Assembly (NCBI RefSeq): GCF_001262495.1
Contig: NZ_LGYE01000002.1
Location: 796,368-860,367 of the forward strand
Origin: Microbacterium sp. GCS4
GTDB taxonomy: Bacteria; Actinomycetota; Actinomycetes; Actinomycetales; Microbacteriaceae
Direction of reading: 5' to 3'
DNA: 64,000 nt
The translations under genes were made by a program, and so were the position numbers. The notes beneath the pieces are model-generated. The model saw only the letters and a program-made list of their open reading frames with translations. It made no database searches and was not told where the DNA came from. The stretch's first letter is position 1. Each line of letters begins with the position of its first letter. Positions 1-7,907 of this stretch are shown here, in pieces.

Positions 1-1026
1 GGTTCGAGCGACGAGGCCTCGAAGGGCTTCGCAGCCGACGCCACGATCGGTGTCGCCCTTCCGGACAAGACCTCGGAGAACTGGGTCCTCGCCGGCAAGC
101 TGTTCGAGGACGGACTCAAGGAGGCCGGCTTCAAGGCGGACGTGCAGTACGCACCGGCCACCAACACGGTCGCCGAGCAGCAGAACCAGATCCAGGCCAT
201 GGTCACCAACGGCGCCAAGGTCATCATCATCGGCGCGAAGGACGGCAAGCAGCTGGCCACGCAGGTGCAGGCAGCCAAGGATGCCGGCGCCTACGTGATC
301 GCGTACGACCGCCTGATCGAGAACACCGACGCGCTCGACTACTACGTCGCGTTCGACAACTTCAAGGTCGGCAACCTGCAGGGCCAGGCGCTGCTCGACG
401 GTCTCGCCGAGCGTGCGGGCCACGAGGCTCCGTACAACATCGAGCTGTTCTCGGGCTCCCCGGACGACGCGAACTCCGCGGTCTTCTTCGACGGCGCCAT
501 GGAGGTTCTGCAGCCGAAGATCGACGACGGCACGCTGAAGGTCGTCTCGGGTCAGACCGAGATCGCCCAGACCGCGACCGAGGGCTGGCTCGCCGAGAAC
601 GCCCAGAACCGCATGGACACGCTGCTGACCGGCTCGTACAGCGGTGACACCGTGCTCGACGGCGTCCTTTCGCCGAACGACACCCTCGCCCGCGCCATCA
701 TCACCTCGGTGCAGCAGGCCGGTCGTCCCGTCCCGGTCGTCACGGGTCAGGACTCCGAGGTCGAGTCCGTGAAGTCGATCATGGAGGGCATCCAGTACTC
801 CACGATCAACAAGGACACCACGCTGCTCGTCGCGCAGGCCATCAAGATGGTCGGCGAGCTGCAGAAGGGCGACGAGGTCGACGTGAACGACACCGAGTCC
901 TACGACAACGGCTCCAAGGTCGTCCCGTCGTACCTGCTCGACCCGGTGATCGTCACCAAGGAGAACGCCGCCGAGGCGTACGCGAACGTCCCGAGCCTGC
1001 TCGAGATCGTGAAGTCGTACCAGTAA
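1..1026 (+). CDS. Sugar ABC transporter substrate-binding protein (5' end outside window)
   Basis: The frame is open from base 1 and ends at TAA 1024-1026, giving 341 residues; the signal peptide and lipobox lie upstream of the window. The sequence has the periplasmic-binding-protein fold of the ChvE/XylF multiple-monosaccharide group: an early strand IGVALPDKTSENW, a hinge-region segment VIAYDRLIENTDALDYYVAFDN, and a late segment with VTGQDSE and STINKDTTLLVAQA. Proteins of this group bind pentoses or hexoses outside the membrane and deliver them to an RbsA/RbsC-like importer. The partner ATPase and permease are not in this window, and a strong hairpin follows the stop, so they would have to lie elsewhere. 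The exact sugar cannot be read from the sequence. Confidence 0.9.
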   Translation, partial: GSSDEASKGFAADATIGVALPDKTSENWVLAGKLFEDGLKEAGFKADVQYAPATNTVAEQQNQIQAMVTNGAKVIIIGAKDGKQLATQVQAAKDAGAYVIAYDRLIENTDALDYYVAFDNFKVGNLQGQALLDGLAERAGHEAPYNIELFSGSPDDANSAVFFDGAMEVLQPKIDDGTLKVVSGQTEIAQTATEGWLAENAQNRMDTLLTGSYSGDTVLDGVLSPNDTLARAIITSVQQAGRPVPVVTGQDSEVESVKSIMEGIQYSTINKDTTLLVAQAIKMVGELQKGDEVDVNDTESYDNGSKVVPSYLLDPVIVTKENAAEAYANVPSLLEIVKSYQ

Positions 1027-1043
1027 GCACTTCGCGCACGACG

Positions 1044-1077
1044 GGAGCCGCCCGGGTCACACGACCCGGGCGGCTCC
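1044..1077 (+). terminator. Strong terminator-like hairpin after the sugar-binding protein gene
   Basis: A perfect 15-bp GC-rich stem (1044-1058 with 1063-1077) closes an ACAC loop 17 nt after the stop codon. Only a short TTC follows, as is usual for actinobacterial hairpins that lack a long U tract. Confidence 0.85.
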
Positions 1078-1194
1078 TTCGCGTGCGGCGGTTCGTTCGC
1101 GCGCAGCAGTGACGTCGCCTGCAGCGGCTTCTTGGCCCGCAGCGGTGCTTTCACGCGCAGCGACGATCGTGTCGGCGGCCTGGCCGGCGCGCGG

Positions 1195-1454
1195 TCAGCA
1201 GTGGTCGTCGGGCGTCACGACTTCGGCTTCCAGGACCGGCGCCCCATGTTCCTGGACGAACCGGAGTTCGAACTGCTGTGCTTCGGGCGCGTAGCCGACT
1301 GCTGTGCTTCGGGCGGGTAGCCGAGAGGCATGGTGGTTCCGGTCGAATCCTGGAAAGCGACGGTCGACACGTCCAGGCATGCGGTCGCCATGGCGGATCC
1401 GTCGGATCGGGTGCTGAGCACGTCGAACCACTCGATGACGATCTCGCCGGTCAT
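1195..1454 (-). pseudogene. Small hypothetical ORF broken by a tandem duplication
   Basis: From ATG 1454 the minus strand reads a plausible soluble sequence (MTGEIVIEWFDVL, then ACLDVSTVAFQDSTG and PLGYPPEAQQ). The frame then runs into low-quality sequence. A second frame picks up the same motif (VGYAPEAQQ) and continues with a plausible end, FELRFVQEHGAPVLEAEVV, to a stop at 1195. The join lies on a 26-bp tandem duplication. Removing one copy restores one open frame of 77 residues. No family is recognised, the ribosome binding site is weak and an in-frame stop lies upstream. It sits 53 bp downstream of the HNH gene on the same strand. Whether it was ever a functional gene is an inference. 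Confidence 0.4.
1273..1324. repeat. 26-bp tandem duplication
   Basis: Bases 1273-1298 and 1299-1324 are identical except for one position (C1290 against G1316). The period of 26 is not a multiple of three, so the duplication shifts any reading frame that crosses it. Confidence 0.95.
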
Positions 1455-1507
1455 CGTGAGTTCGTGGGCGTGAGTCAGAAGGAGCGCGCGTCAGAGGGGA
1501 GTGCGCG

Positions 1508-2893
1508 TCAGAACGGCGCGCGCGCAGGCGCAGGTGCTGTCGGCTCCGGTGTGAACGTCACGGTGTTCTGAGCCGGCGGCTTGTCTATGTAGACGCGACC
1601 CGTCGGGCTGGTCCACTCCAGGATGCCGCCGCGCCGTTGACTGACGTGCCAGGGGGAGTGGTGCTTCAGCACATGGTGTCGTCGGCAGAATTGCGCGAGG
1701 TTCGTGTCCCGGGTCTCGCCGCCGGTTGCGGCATCGTGATTGTGGTCGAGATCGCATTTGCTCGCTGCGATCCCGCACGCCGGGAATCGGCACCGACGAT
1801 CTCGCGCCCGGAGGTGCCGCCGCAGATGCTCGCTCGGCCGGTAGCGGTCGACGGCGAGCATGCGCCCGGTGACCGGGTGAGTGAGCACACGATCCCATCC
1901 CGCCGTGGAGCCCGCGAGGACGCGAGCGGTGTCGACGTCGATCGGCACGACACCATCGAGCTCTGCGGGAGGAAGCGCCGGCACGTCGTCGAACGCGAGC
2001 GAGGTCGATGCCTGATCGTCCATCAGAGTCAGCGCCGGCACGGTGATCTCGACCCGCGCCCGGATCGCACCGAGCATCCCGTCGATGGTGTCATGACCGC
2101 TGGGCGTGCCGGTGAGCACGAGATCGGTCAGCAGGTCGGCGCGGATCTCATCGACCGTGCGCTCATCGACCGTGCGCCCGTCGGGCGATGACTCATCCTT
2201 GCCCGAGCCACCGTCTTCGCTCGCGCTCTCCCGTGCAAGGCGGCGGTTCTCGTCTCGCACGGCGTGAGCAGCTTGCGAGAGGCGGTCGAACATGCCGTGC
2301 ACGAGCACAGCAGGAGCGTGGACGTGGAGATCTGCCATGCCGTCATCGGCGTCCGTCATCCAGACGCGGCGCGTTGCACGCGCCTCGCGGTGTCGCTCGT
2401 CGATTGAGCGCGCGAGCAACCGCTCAGCCTCACGCCGAGCGCGGGGCCGCAGCCTGTTCGCTGACTCCTCCGCGGCGAGCGGCACCATGGTCTCCGCATA
2501 CGCCTCGCGATCTGCGTCATCGACGAGATGGGATCCGGCATCGACGATCACCCTCGAGTGCGCGGCGCTGATGCGACCGGCGCCCTGAGCGGCCCACACG
2601 GTCGGGAACTGCTCGACGAGCAGGGTCGCGTCGGCCATGCGTCGTTCGATCGTGCGGTCGCTCACGCGCTGCACGGCTCCGATCTCGGCCGCCACCGAAC
2701 GGATCGCATGGTCGCCCCGGTCGGGATGGTCGCCCTGCCGGGCGATGTCGATGGCCAGACGCCCGGCGATGGCCAGCAGTCCGTCGCGCGCCGCCTGCAT
2801 CGCGGCGAGCGTCTGCTCGGCCACCTGCAGCGACTCGACCAGGCCGGCGAGCGCAGCCATCTGCGAGTCCGTCGCGTCGATCAGTGCTGTCAT
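1508..2893 (-). CDS. DUF222 / HNH endonuclease-like protein (13E12-repeat type)
   Basis: A 461-residue protein. The first two thirds form the alpha-helical DUF222 region (TDSQMAALAGLVESLQVAEQ, then IDIARQGDHPD). The C-terminal part has an HNH site: CRFPACG, then CDLDHNHD about ten residues on, and CRRHH further on, with the paired cysteines expected of a zinc-binding HNH nuclease. Such proteins are abundant in actinobacteria and often present in several copies; their biological role is not settled. I start it at ATG 2893 rather than the upstream in-frame ATG 2953, because the longer version would place a LexA-like box inside the coding region and its extra N-terminus is unlike the family. It may be SOS-inducible. 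Confidence 0.9.
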   Translation of the reverse strand: MTALIDATDSQMAALAGLVESLQVAEQTLAAMQAARDGLLAIAGRLAIDIARQGDHPDRGDHAIRSVAAEIGAVQRVSDRTIERRMADATLLVEQFPTVWAAQGAGRISAAHSRVIVDAGSHLVDDADREAYAETMVPLAAEESANRLRPRARREAERLLARSIDERHREARATRRVWMTDADDGMADLHVHAPAVLVHGMFDRLSQAAHAVRDENRRLARESASEDGGSGKDESSPDGRTVDERTVDEIRADLLTDLVLTGTPSGHDTIDGMLGAIRARVEITVPALTLMDDQASTSLAFDDVPALPPAELDGVVPIDVDTARVLAGSTAGWDRVLTHPVTGRMLAVDRYRPSEHLRRHLRARDRRCRFPACGIAASKCDLDHNHDAATGGETRDTNLAQFCRRHHVLKHHSPWHVSQRRGGILEWTSPTGRVYIDKPPAQNTVTFTPEPTAPAPARAPF

Positions 2894-2922
2894 GACCTGA
2901 GTCAACCATCTACCACTGACAT

Positions 2923-2938
2923 TCGAACGAAGATTCGA
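2923..2938 (-). promoter_or_regulatory. LexA (SOS)-box-like palindrome upstream of the HNH gene
   Basis: TCGAACGAAGATTCGA matches the actinobacterial LexA consensus TCGAAC-N4-GTTCGA in 11 of 12 defined positions. It lies 30-45 bp upstream of the chosen start of the DUF222/HNH gene, where a repressor could block the promoter. Mycobacterial 13E12-repeat genes are known to include LexA-controlled members. Binding here is inferred. Confidence 0.6.
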
Positions 2939-2964
2939 ACAAGCACGCGCCATATGCCGGAACG

Positions 2965-3480
2965 CTAGATGGCGACGCGTCCCATCCGTACCATCACCTG
3001 GCGTCCACCCTTCAGCGGTGCCAGGTGTTGCCAGCCTCGAGACTCGTAGAGTCGAACCGCCGGATCGTCGGCGGCATCAGACGTCTCGAGCAGCGCACGC
3101 TCGTGGGCGAGACCCGCGAGGAGTGCATCGTGAAGGCGCCCGCCGACACCGGACCGTCGTGCGCCAGGGAGCACGGCCAGCTCCACGATCTCGAAGTGTC
3201 CTCCGCCCCACTCCGTGATTCGCGGACCGACCTCCGCGAGGATCCGATCAGACCAATACTGTCCTCGTTCGCCGGTGTACCCCCACCCGAAGCCCGCGAG
3301 CTGCTCGTCCTCCCACGCGAGCACCAGTCGATATCCCGCACGCGAACGATGCCGATCCCACAGTGAGACGCGCCACGCCTCTGGGTCGCTCACGGGTCCG
3401 AACACCGACTCCCACACCGTGAGCACGGCGTCCCGGTGCGTGTCGGCTTCCGCCGCGGCCCGCGTCTCGATCGTGACCAT
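2965..3480 (-). CDS. GNAT-family N-acetyltransferase
   Basis: A 171-residue protein with the GCN5-related acetyltransferase fold. After an N-terminal strand and helix it shows YRLVLAWEDEQLAGFGWGY (strands 2-4), then FEIVELAVLPGARRSGVG, whose end matches the acetyl-CoA pyrophosphate loop R/Q-x-x-G-x-G/A, and a final RLYESRGWQ segment typical of GNAT beta-6/beta-7. It probably transfers an acetyl group to an amine on a small molecule or protein; the substrate is unknown. ATG 3480 is preferred over the upstream start at 3537, whose extra 19 residues lack family character. It diverges from the kinase-like gene at 3553 with a 72-bp gap. Confidence 0.85.
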   Translation of the reverse strand: MVTIETRAAAEADTHRDAVLTVWESVFGPVSDPEAWRVSLWDRHRSRAGYRLVLAWEDEQLAGFGWGYTGERGQYWSDRILAEVGPRITEWGGGHFEIVELAVLPGARRSGVGGRLHDALLAGLAHERALLETSDAADDPAVRLYESRGWQHLAPLKGGRQVMVRMGRVAI

Positions 3481-3540
3481 GCCCCCATGGTGGCACCTGC
3501 CGGCGACGCGGGCGAGCCGTCGGCCGTACCCCTGCACGGC

Positions 3541-3546
3541 TAGGGT
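3541..3546 (+). promoter_or_regulatory. -10 hexamer for a leaderless transcript
   Basis: TAGGGT ends six bases before ATG 3553, the spacing expected if transcription starts on the A of the start codon. No ribosome binding site is present. Confidence 0.5.
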
Positions 3547-3552
3547 GGCCCG

Positions 3553-4464
3553 ATGGCACGACTCGAATGGACGGATCTCCCCGACGGCATCCGCCAGCGT
3601 GTCGAGAAGGTCGCCGGATCGCCGGCGAGCGGGGCTCGTACTCAGCCCGGCGGATTCTCGGCGGGTATGGCGTCACGGATGTCGTTCGAGGATGGCCGGC
3701 GTCTCTTCGTGAAGGCTGTGCACGCGTCGTCGCAGGGAACCTTCGACCTGTACGAGAGGGAAGTCGGCATCCTTCGCACCATCCCGCGAGAGCTCCCCGC
3801 CGCCCATCTCGTCGAGTCGTTCACGCAGGACGATTGGACGGTTCTGGTGATCGAGGACGTCGAGGGGCGGCATCCGCGAAAAGACGCACCCTCCGATACC
3901 GCGACCGTGCTCGATGCGATCGCGGCGCTCGCCGCCGTGCCGCCACCGGCCGATCTGCCCTCTCTCGCGGATGAACTCGCGGAGGATGCGGAGTCGTGGA
4001 GGCGTCTCGAGGCCGCTGGTCTCCTGGATGAGACGACCCCGTGGTGCGTGGAGCACCTCGCCTTCCTCCGCACGCATGCGGAACGCGTCGATGCCGCGGT
4101 CGCCGGCGACCGTCTCGTGCACGGCGACCTGCGCACCGACAACATCCTCATCGACCCGTCCGGACGTGCCCGGCTGCTCGACTGGCCCTGGGCGGCCAGG
4201 GGTGCGGGGTGGGAGGACGCTCTGCTCTACCTCCTCGATCTGCGCGTGGCGGATGCCGAAGCCGATGTCGATCCCTTCCTCGCTCATCCCGTGTTCCACG
4301 GTTCCACCACCGAGGACCACATGTCCCTGCTCGCCGCGATCGGCGGGAACTGGTTCGAGAAGTGCCGGTGGCCGGCACCTCCGGGCATGACGGCTCTGCG
4401 CGACTTCCAGCGGCGGGAGGCGATCGCCTCCGTCGCCTGGATCGCGCAGATGTCGGAGGGGTGA
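3553..4464 (+). CDS. Aminoglycoside-phosphotransferase-family kinase-like protein
   Basis: A 303-residue protein with the APH/choline-kinase fold. The catalytic loop reads LVHGDLRTDNILI (HGDxxxxN, with Asp as base and Asn for magnesium). It is followed by the metal-binding LLDWPWAARG, corresponding to the D-x-D/E segment. An N-lobe segment reads SRMSFEDGRRLFVKAVH, where the Lys is the likely ATP-contacting residue, and VLVIEDVEG is hinge-like. Members phosphorylate hydroxyls of antibiotics, sugars or other small metabolites. Nothing here points to a particular substrate, so antibiotic resistance should not be assumed. A -10 hexamer sits directly before the start, so the mRNA is probably leaderless. 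A DinB-like gene follows 14 bp later and may be co-transcribed. Confidence 0.85.
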   Translation: MARLEWTDLPDGIRQRVEKVAGSPASGARTQPGGFSAGMASRMSFEDGRRLFVKAVHASSQGTFDLYEREVGILRTIPRELPAAHLVESFTQDDWTVLVIEDVEGRHPRKDAPSDTATVLDAIAALAAVPPPADLPSLADELAEDAESWRRLEAAGLLDETTPWCVEHLAFLRTHAERVDAAVAGDRLVHGDLRTDNILIDPSGRARLLDWPWAARGAGWEDALLYLLDLRVADAEADVDPFLAHPVFHGSTTEDHMSLLAAIGGNWFEKCRWPAPPGMTALRDFQRREAIASVAWIAQMSEG

Positions 4465-4478
4465 GGGAGGATGCGCGC

Positions 4479-4958
4479 ATGAGCCATCACCACGACGCCG
4501 ACGCGCGGGTCTCCGCGCGGGATGACCTCGAGGCGCGCATCGAGCAGAGCCGCAGCCTGATCCTCGGCAGCCTCGACGGGCTGTCCGACGGGGAGGCGCG
4601 CGAGATCCTCATCCCCGGGCGGCCATCGATCCTCGGCGTCGTGCGGCACACCGCCTACGTCGAAGGGGTGTGGTTCGGCGAGGCGATCACCGGCCGTCCG
4701 CGCGCCGAGCTCGGGCTGCCCGTCGCCACCGCGAACTCCTGGAAGGCCAGGAAGACCGACACGATCGAGTCGGTCAGGGCCCACTGCCTGGAGATCCGCG
4801 AGCACGCCCGCTCGAACCTCGCGGATCTCGACCTCGACGACGTCGTCACCGGACGCCATCCGCGCACGGTCCTGAGCCTGTACACGCACGTGCTCGACGA
4901 ACTCGCCTGGAACACCGGGCAGCTCGACATCCTCCGCTCGCTCGCCGACAGCCGCTGA
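4479..4958 (+). CDS. DinB-family (DUF664-like) protein
   Basis: A 159-residue protein resembling the DinB/DUF664 four-helix bundle found in bacillithiol- or mycothiol-dependent enzymes and stress proteins. Its three usual histidine positions are represented by ILGVVRHTAYVEGVWF (helix 2) and TVLSLYTHVLDELAWNTGQLD (C-terminal helix), where His side chains could bind a divalent metal. The start at ATG 4479 has a good GGGAGG site at 4465-4470. The N-terminus MSHHHDADARVS is His-rich. Enzyme activity is not established; a thiol-transfer role is a family-level suggestion. It follows the kinase-like gene by 14 bp. Confidence 0.8.
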   Translation: MSHHHDADARVSARDDLEARIEQSRSLILGSLDGLSDGEAREILIPGRPSILGVVRHTAYVEGVWFGEAITGRPRAELGLPVATANSWKARKTDTIESVRAHCLEIREHARSNLADLDLDDVVTGRHPRTVLSLYTHVLDELAWNTGQLDILRSLADSR

Positions 4959-5003
4959 CCGCGGCCGTCGACGCCGTCACGCCCGACTACCCTGGAAGAC
5001 GAT

Positions 5004-6827
5004 ATGGCACATCTTCTGGGGGCTGAGGCCCTGCACCTCGAGTACCCGACGAGAGTCGTCTTCGACTCCGTGACCCTCGGCATCGAGGAAGGCGACCGGA
5101 TCGGCATCGTCGGCCGGAACGGCGACGGCAAATCGAGCCTTCTCGGAATGCTGGCCGGACGCAAGGAACCCGACTCCGGCCGCGTCACGGTGCGCGGCGG
5201 CACCACGATCGGCGTGCTCGACCAGGCCGACACGCTCGACGACGACCTCACGATCGCGCAGGCCGTCGTCGGCGACACCCCGGAGCATGAGTGGGCCGGC
5301 GACGCGCGCATCCGTGACGTCATCGAGGGGCTGCTGTCCGAACTTCCGTGGGATGCCCGGATCGGCGCGCTCAGCGGAGGTCAGCGTCGCCGCGTCTCGC
5401 TCGCGACGCTCCTCGCCGGCGACTGGGACGTCATCGCGCTCGACGAGCCCACCAACCATCTCGACGTCGAGGCCATCACCTGGCTCGCCGGCCACCTCAA
5501 GAAGCGCTGGCCCGCGAACTCCGGAGCCCTGCTCGTCGTGACCCACGACCGCTGGTTCCTCGACGAGATCTGCACCGAGACCTGGGAGGTGCACGACCGC
5601 ATCGTCGAGCCCTTCGAGGGCGGCTACGCGGCGTACATCCTGCAGCGCGTCGAGCGCGACCGGATGGCGGCGGCGACCGAGGCGAAGCGGCAGAACCTCG
5701 CACGCAAAGAACTGGCCTGGCTGCGCCGCGGGGCCCCCGCCCGCACGAGCAAGCCCAAGTTCCGGATCGACGCGGCCAACGAGCTCATCGCCGATGTGCC
5801 CGAGATCCGCGACAAGGTCTCGCTGCAGTCGCTCGCGGTCTCGCGACTGGGTAAGGACGTCGTCGACCTGCTCGACGTGGGCGTCGCCTATCCGACGGAG
5901 GACGGCGGCACGAAGCGCGTGCTGTCCGACGTGGAGTGGCGGATCGCGCCGGGCGAGCGCACCGGCATCCTGGGCGTCAACGGCGCGGGGAAGTCGACGT
6001 TGCTCGGTCTGATCTCGGGCACGGTCGAGCCGACCGAGGGGCGCATCAAGCGCGGCACGACCGTCAAGGTGAAGACGCTCACGCAGCGACTCGACGAGCT
6101 CGAGCAGCACTGGAACGACCCGGTGCGCGTCGTGATCTCGGGCCTGCGCACCTCCTACACGATGGGCGCCGGTTCCAAGGCGCAGGACCTGACCCCCGGT
6201 CAGCTGCTCGAACGCCTCGGCTTCTCGTCAGCGCAGCTGTCGACGCCCGTGAAGGACCTCTCCGGCGGTCAGCAGCGTCGACTGCAGCTGCTGCTCGTGC
6301 TGCTCGACCAGCCCAACGTGCTGATCCTCGACGAGCCCACCAACGACATGGACACCGACATGCTCGCGGCGATCGAGGATCTGCTCGACTCCTGGTCGGG
6401 CACGCTCCTCGTCGTGAGTCACGACCGGTACTTCCTCGAGAGGGTCACCGATCAGCAGTATGCGATCCTCGGCGGTCGTCTGCGGCACCTGCCCGGAGGG
6501 GTCGACGAGTACCTGCGTCTGCGGCAGCTGCAGGATGCCGCGCCCACGACGACCGCCGCACCTGCGGCCGCGGGATCGGATGCCGCGCCAGTGGCCACCG
6601 GTCTGGACGGGGCGGCTCTGCGCGCCGCGCAGAAGGAGGCGTCGTCGCTCGAGCGCCGGATCCAGAAGCTCACCGAGCAGGTCGACAAGGCGAAGCACGC
6701 ACTGGCCGATCATGACCAGGCGGACTACGCCGGGCTGGGGGAGCGGATGAAGAGGATCAGCGACCAGGAGTCCGAGATCGAGGAGCTCGAACTGCGCTGG
6801 TTCGAGCTCACGGAGCAGATCGGCTGA
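5004..6827 (+). CDS. ABC-F family ATP-binding protein (Uup/EttA-like)
   Basis: A 607-residue protein with two ATPase domains and no membrane segment. Domain 1 has Walker A GRNGDGKSS, signature LSGGQRRRVSLA and Walker B VIALDEPTNHLD. Domain 2 has GVNGAGKST, LSGGQQRRLQLL and VLILDEPTNDMD. The linker between them is charged (RVERDRMAAATEAKRQN), as in ABC-F proteins. The C-terminal ~80 residues, after an Ala/Thr/Pro-rich spacer, form a predicted coiled coil (AALRAAQKEASSLERRIQKL), as in Uup. ABC-F proteins bind the ribosomal E site and relieve stalling; some protect against ribosomal antibiotics. A TACCCT hexamer at 4988-4993 and GGAAGA before the ATG suggest a short leader. Confidence 0.9.
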   Translation: MAHLLGAEALHLEYPTRVVFDSVTLGIEEGDRIGIVGRNGDGKSSLLGMLAGRKEPDSGRVTVRGGTTIGVLDQADTLDDDLTIAQAVVGDTPEHEWAGDARIRDVIEGLLSELPWDARIGALSGGQRRRVSLATLLAGDWDVIALDEPTNHLDVEAITWLAGHLKKRWPANSGALLVVTHDRWFLDEICTETWEVHDRIVEPFEGGYAAYILQRVERDRMAAATEAKRQNLARKELAWLRRGAPARTSKPKFRIDAANELIADVPEIRDKVSLQSLAVSRLGKDVVDLLDVGVAYPTEDGGTKRVLSDVEWRIAPGERTGILGVNGAGKSTLLGLISGTVEPTEGRIKRGTTVKVKTLTQRLDELEQHWNDPVRVVISGLRTSYTMGAGSKAQDLTPGQLLERLGFSSAQLSTPVKDLSGGQQRRLQLLLVLLDQPNVLILDEPTNDMDTDMLAAIEDLLDSWSGTLLVVSHDRYFLERVTDQQYAILGGRLRHLPGGVDEYLRLRQLQDAAPTTTAAPAAAGSDAAPVATGLDGAALRAAQKEASSLERRIQKLTEQVDKAKHALADHDQADYAGLGERMKRISDQESEIEELELRWFELTEQIG

Positions 6828-6852
6828 TCGCGCGACACGCCGGGGCGTTCAC

Positions 6853-6871
6853 TTAGGTTTGGCTACCCTAA
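6853..6871 (+). promoter_or_regulatory. DtxR/IdeR iron box upstream of siderophore uptake genes
   Basis: TTAGGTTTGGCTACCCTAA matches the 19-bp consensus TTAGGTTAGGCTAACCTAA of the iron-dependent repressors DtxR/IdeR in 17 of 19 positions. It lies just upstream of a possible -10 (TAAGGT, 6883-6888), overlapping the expected -35. The inference is repression of the importer operon when iron is sufficient. Confidence 0.85.
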
Positions 6872-6925
6872 GTCACCATCGATAAGGTCGAAGGACACTC
6901 TTCCGACGACAGAAATGGTCATGCC

Positions 6926-7885
6926 GTGAATCGCCGCCTCACCCTCGCCGCCCTCGTCTCCGCCTCCGCGCTGCTGCTCGCCTCGTGCGCCTCCGCAGAC
7001 GCCGCCGGCGAACCTGCGGCGGACGGCGGCGACACCGTCACCCTCGTGCACCCGACGCTCGACGGGCTGGAGATCGACTTCGACGGGCAGCCCGAGAACA
7101 TCGTCATGGACTGCTACGCCTACAGCTCCCTGCACGAGTACGGCATCGAGCCGGTGGCGCTGTTCGGCTACGAGTGCGATAACCCCTTCGTGATGGGTGA
7201 CGCCGACATCAGCGACATCCCGGTTGTCGGCAAGGACGGCGAGATCGACGTCGAGAAGCTCGCAGAGCTCCGCCCGGATGCGATCATCGGGCAGGGCACG
7301 GCCGACGGCTGGCAGTGGTTCGACGAGGACGTGAACGCGCAGATCACGCGCGTCGCGCCGTTCGTCGCACTCCCCGGCAGCGAGACCATCGACGCCCGCA
7401 TCGCCGACACCCGCGAAATCGCCGACTTCTTCGGCGGCGACGTCGCCTCCGAGGAGATCCTCGCCTCGGACGAGGACCTCGAGGCCGCGAAGGACGCCCT
7501 CCGCGCCGCCACAGCCGACAAGGGTCTGAACATCATGCTCGCGAGCCCCACCAAGGAGATGCTCTACACGGGCGTGGGCTTCGCGCAGGCCGACCTCCTC
7601 GAAGAGCTCGGCGCCACGATCGTCGGCGCCGAGGCTCCGGCGACGGGCAACCCGTGGGGACAGGTCGCGTGGGAGGACGCATCGACCTACCCCGCCGACA
7701 TCCTGCTGATCGAGGGGTATGACGAGGACTTCTCCTTCTCGGCGGAGCTGTGGGACGCTCTCCCCGCCGTCAAGGCCGACCAGCTCGGGGCCTGGAGCTC
7801 CAAGGGCGCCATGACCGCGTCGACCTACGCGCAGTGGCTGAACGACGTCGCGGCTCTCGTGTCGGCATCCGCGAAGGTCGCTTGA
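6926..7885 (+). CDS. Iron-siderophore ABC transporter substrate-binding lipoprotein
   Basis: A 319-residue class III (FecB/FepB-like) binding protein. The GTG start at 6926 gives a signal peptide with a lipobox LLLASC, placing the mature Cys near residue 22; the protein is then tethered to the outer face of the membrane. The body has the expected two lobes: PENIVMDCYAYSSLHEYGIEP, then VVGKDGEIDVEKLAELRPDAII, and a late IVGAEAP segment. It begins an operon with two FecCD permeases and an ATPase, and lies 55 bp after an iron box. It most likely captures a ferric siderophore; which one cannot be told. The site before the GTG is poor, and a tiny ATGGTCATGCCGTGA reading frame overlaps the start. 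Confidence 0.9.
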   Translation: MNRRLTLAALVSASALLLASCASADAAGEPAADGGDTVTLVHPTLDGLEIDFDGQPENIVMDCYAYSSLHEYGIEPVALFGYECDNPFVMGDADISDIPVVGKDGEIDVEKLAELRPDAIIGQGTADGWQWFDEDVNAQITRVAPFVALPGSETIDARIADTREIADFFGGDVASEEILASDEDLEAAKDALRAATADKGLNIMLASPTKEMLYTGVGFAQADLLEELGATIVGAEAPATGNPWGQVAWEDASTYPADILLIEGYDEDFSFSAELWDALPAVKADQLGAWSSKGAMTASTYAQWLNDVAALVSASAKVA

Positions 7886-7907
7886 CCTCCTCCCACCTGA
7901 GCATCTG

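Larger units (their letters stand above)
1078..1507. other. Gene-poor stretch between terminator and HNH gene
   Basis: No intact gene is supported here. Bases 1081-1190 hold loosely repeated copies of a GCGCAGC-type element without a convincing reading frame. Bases 1195-1454 hold a broken small ORF on the minus strand (listed separately), disrupted by a 26-bp tandem duplication. Confidence 0.6.

Noticed and set aside
3553..4464. Antibiotic resistance assignment for the APH-type gene
   Set aside because: The HGDxxxxN motif defines only the fold; chromosomal context and sequence do not indicate an antibiotic substrate.
6914..6928. A five-codon leader peptide overlapping the siderophore-binding protein start
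   Set aside because: Too short to distinguish from chance, with no regulatory codon pattern.
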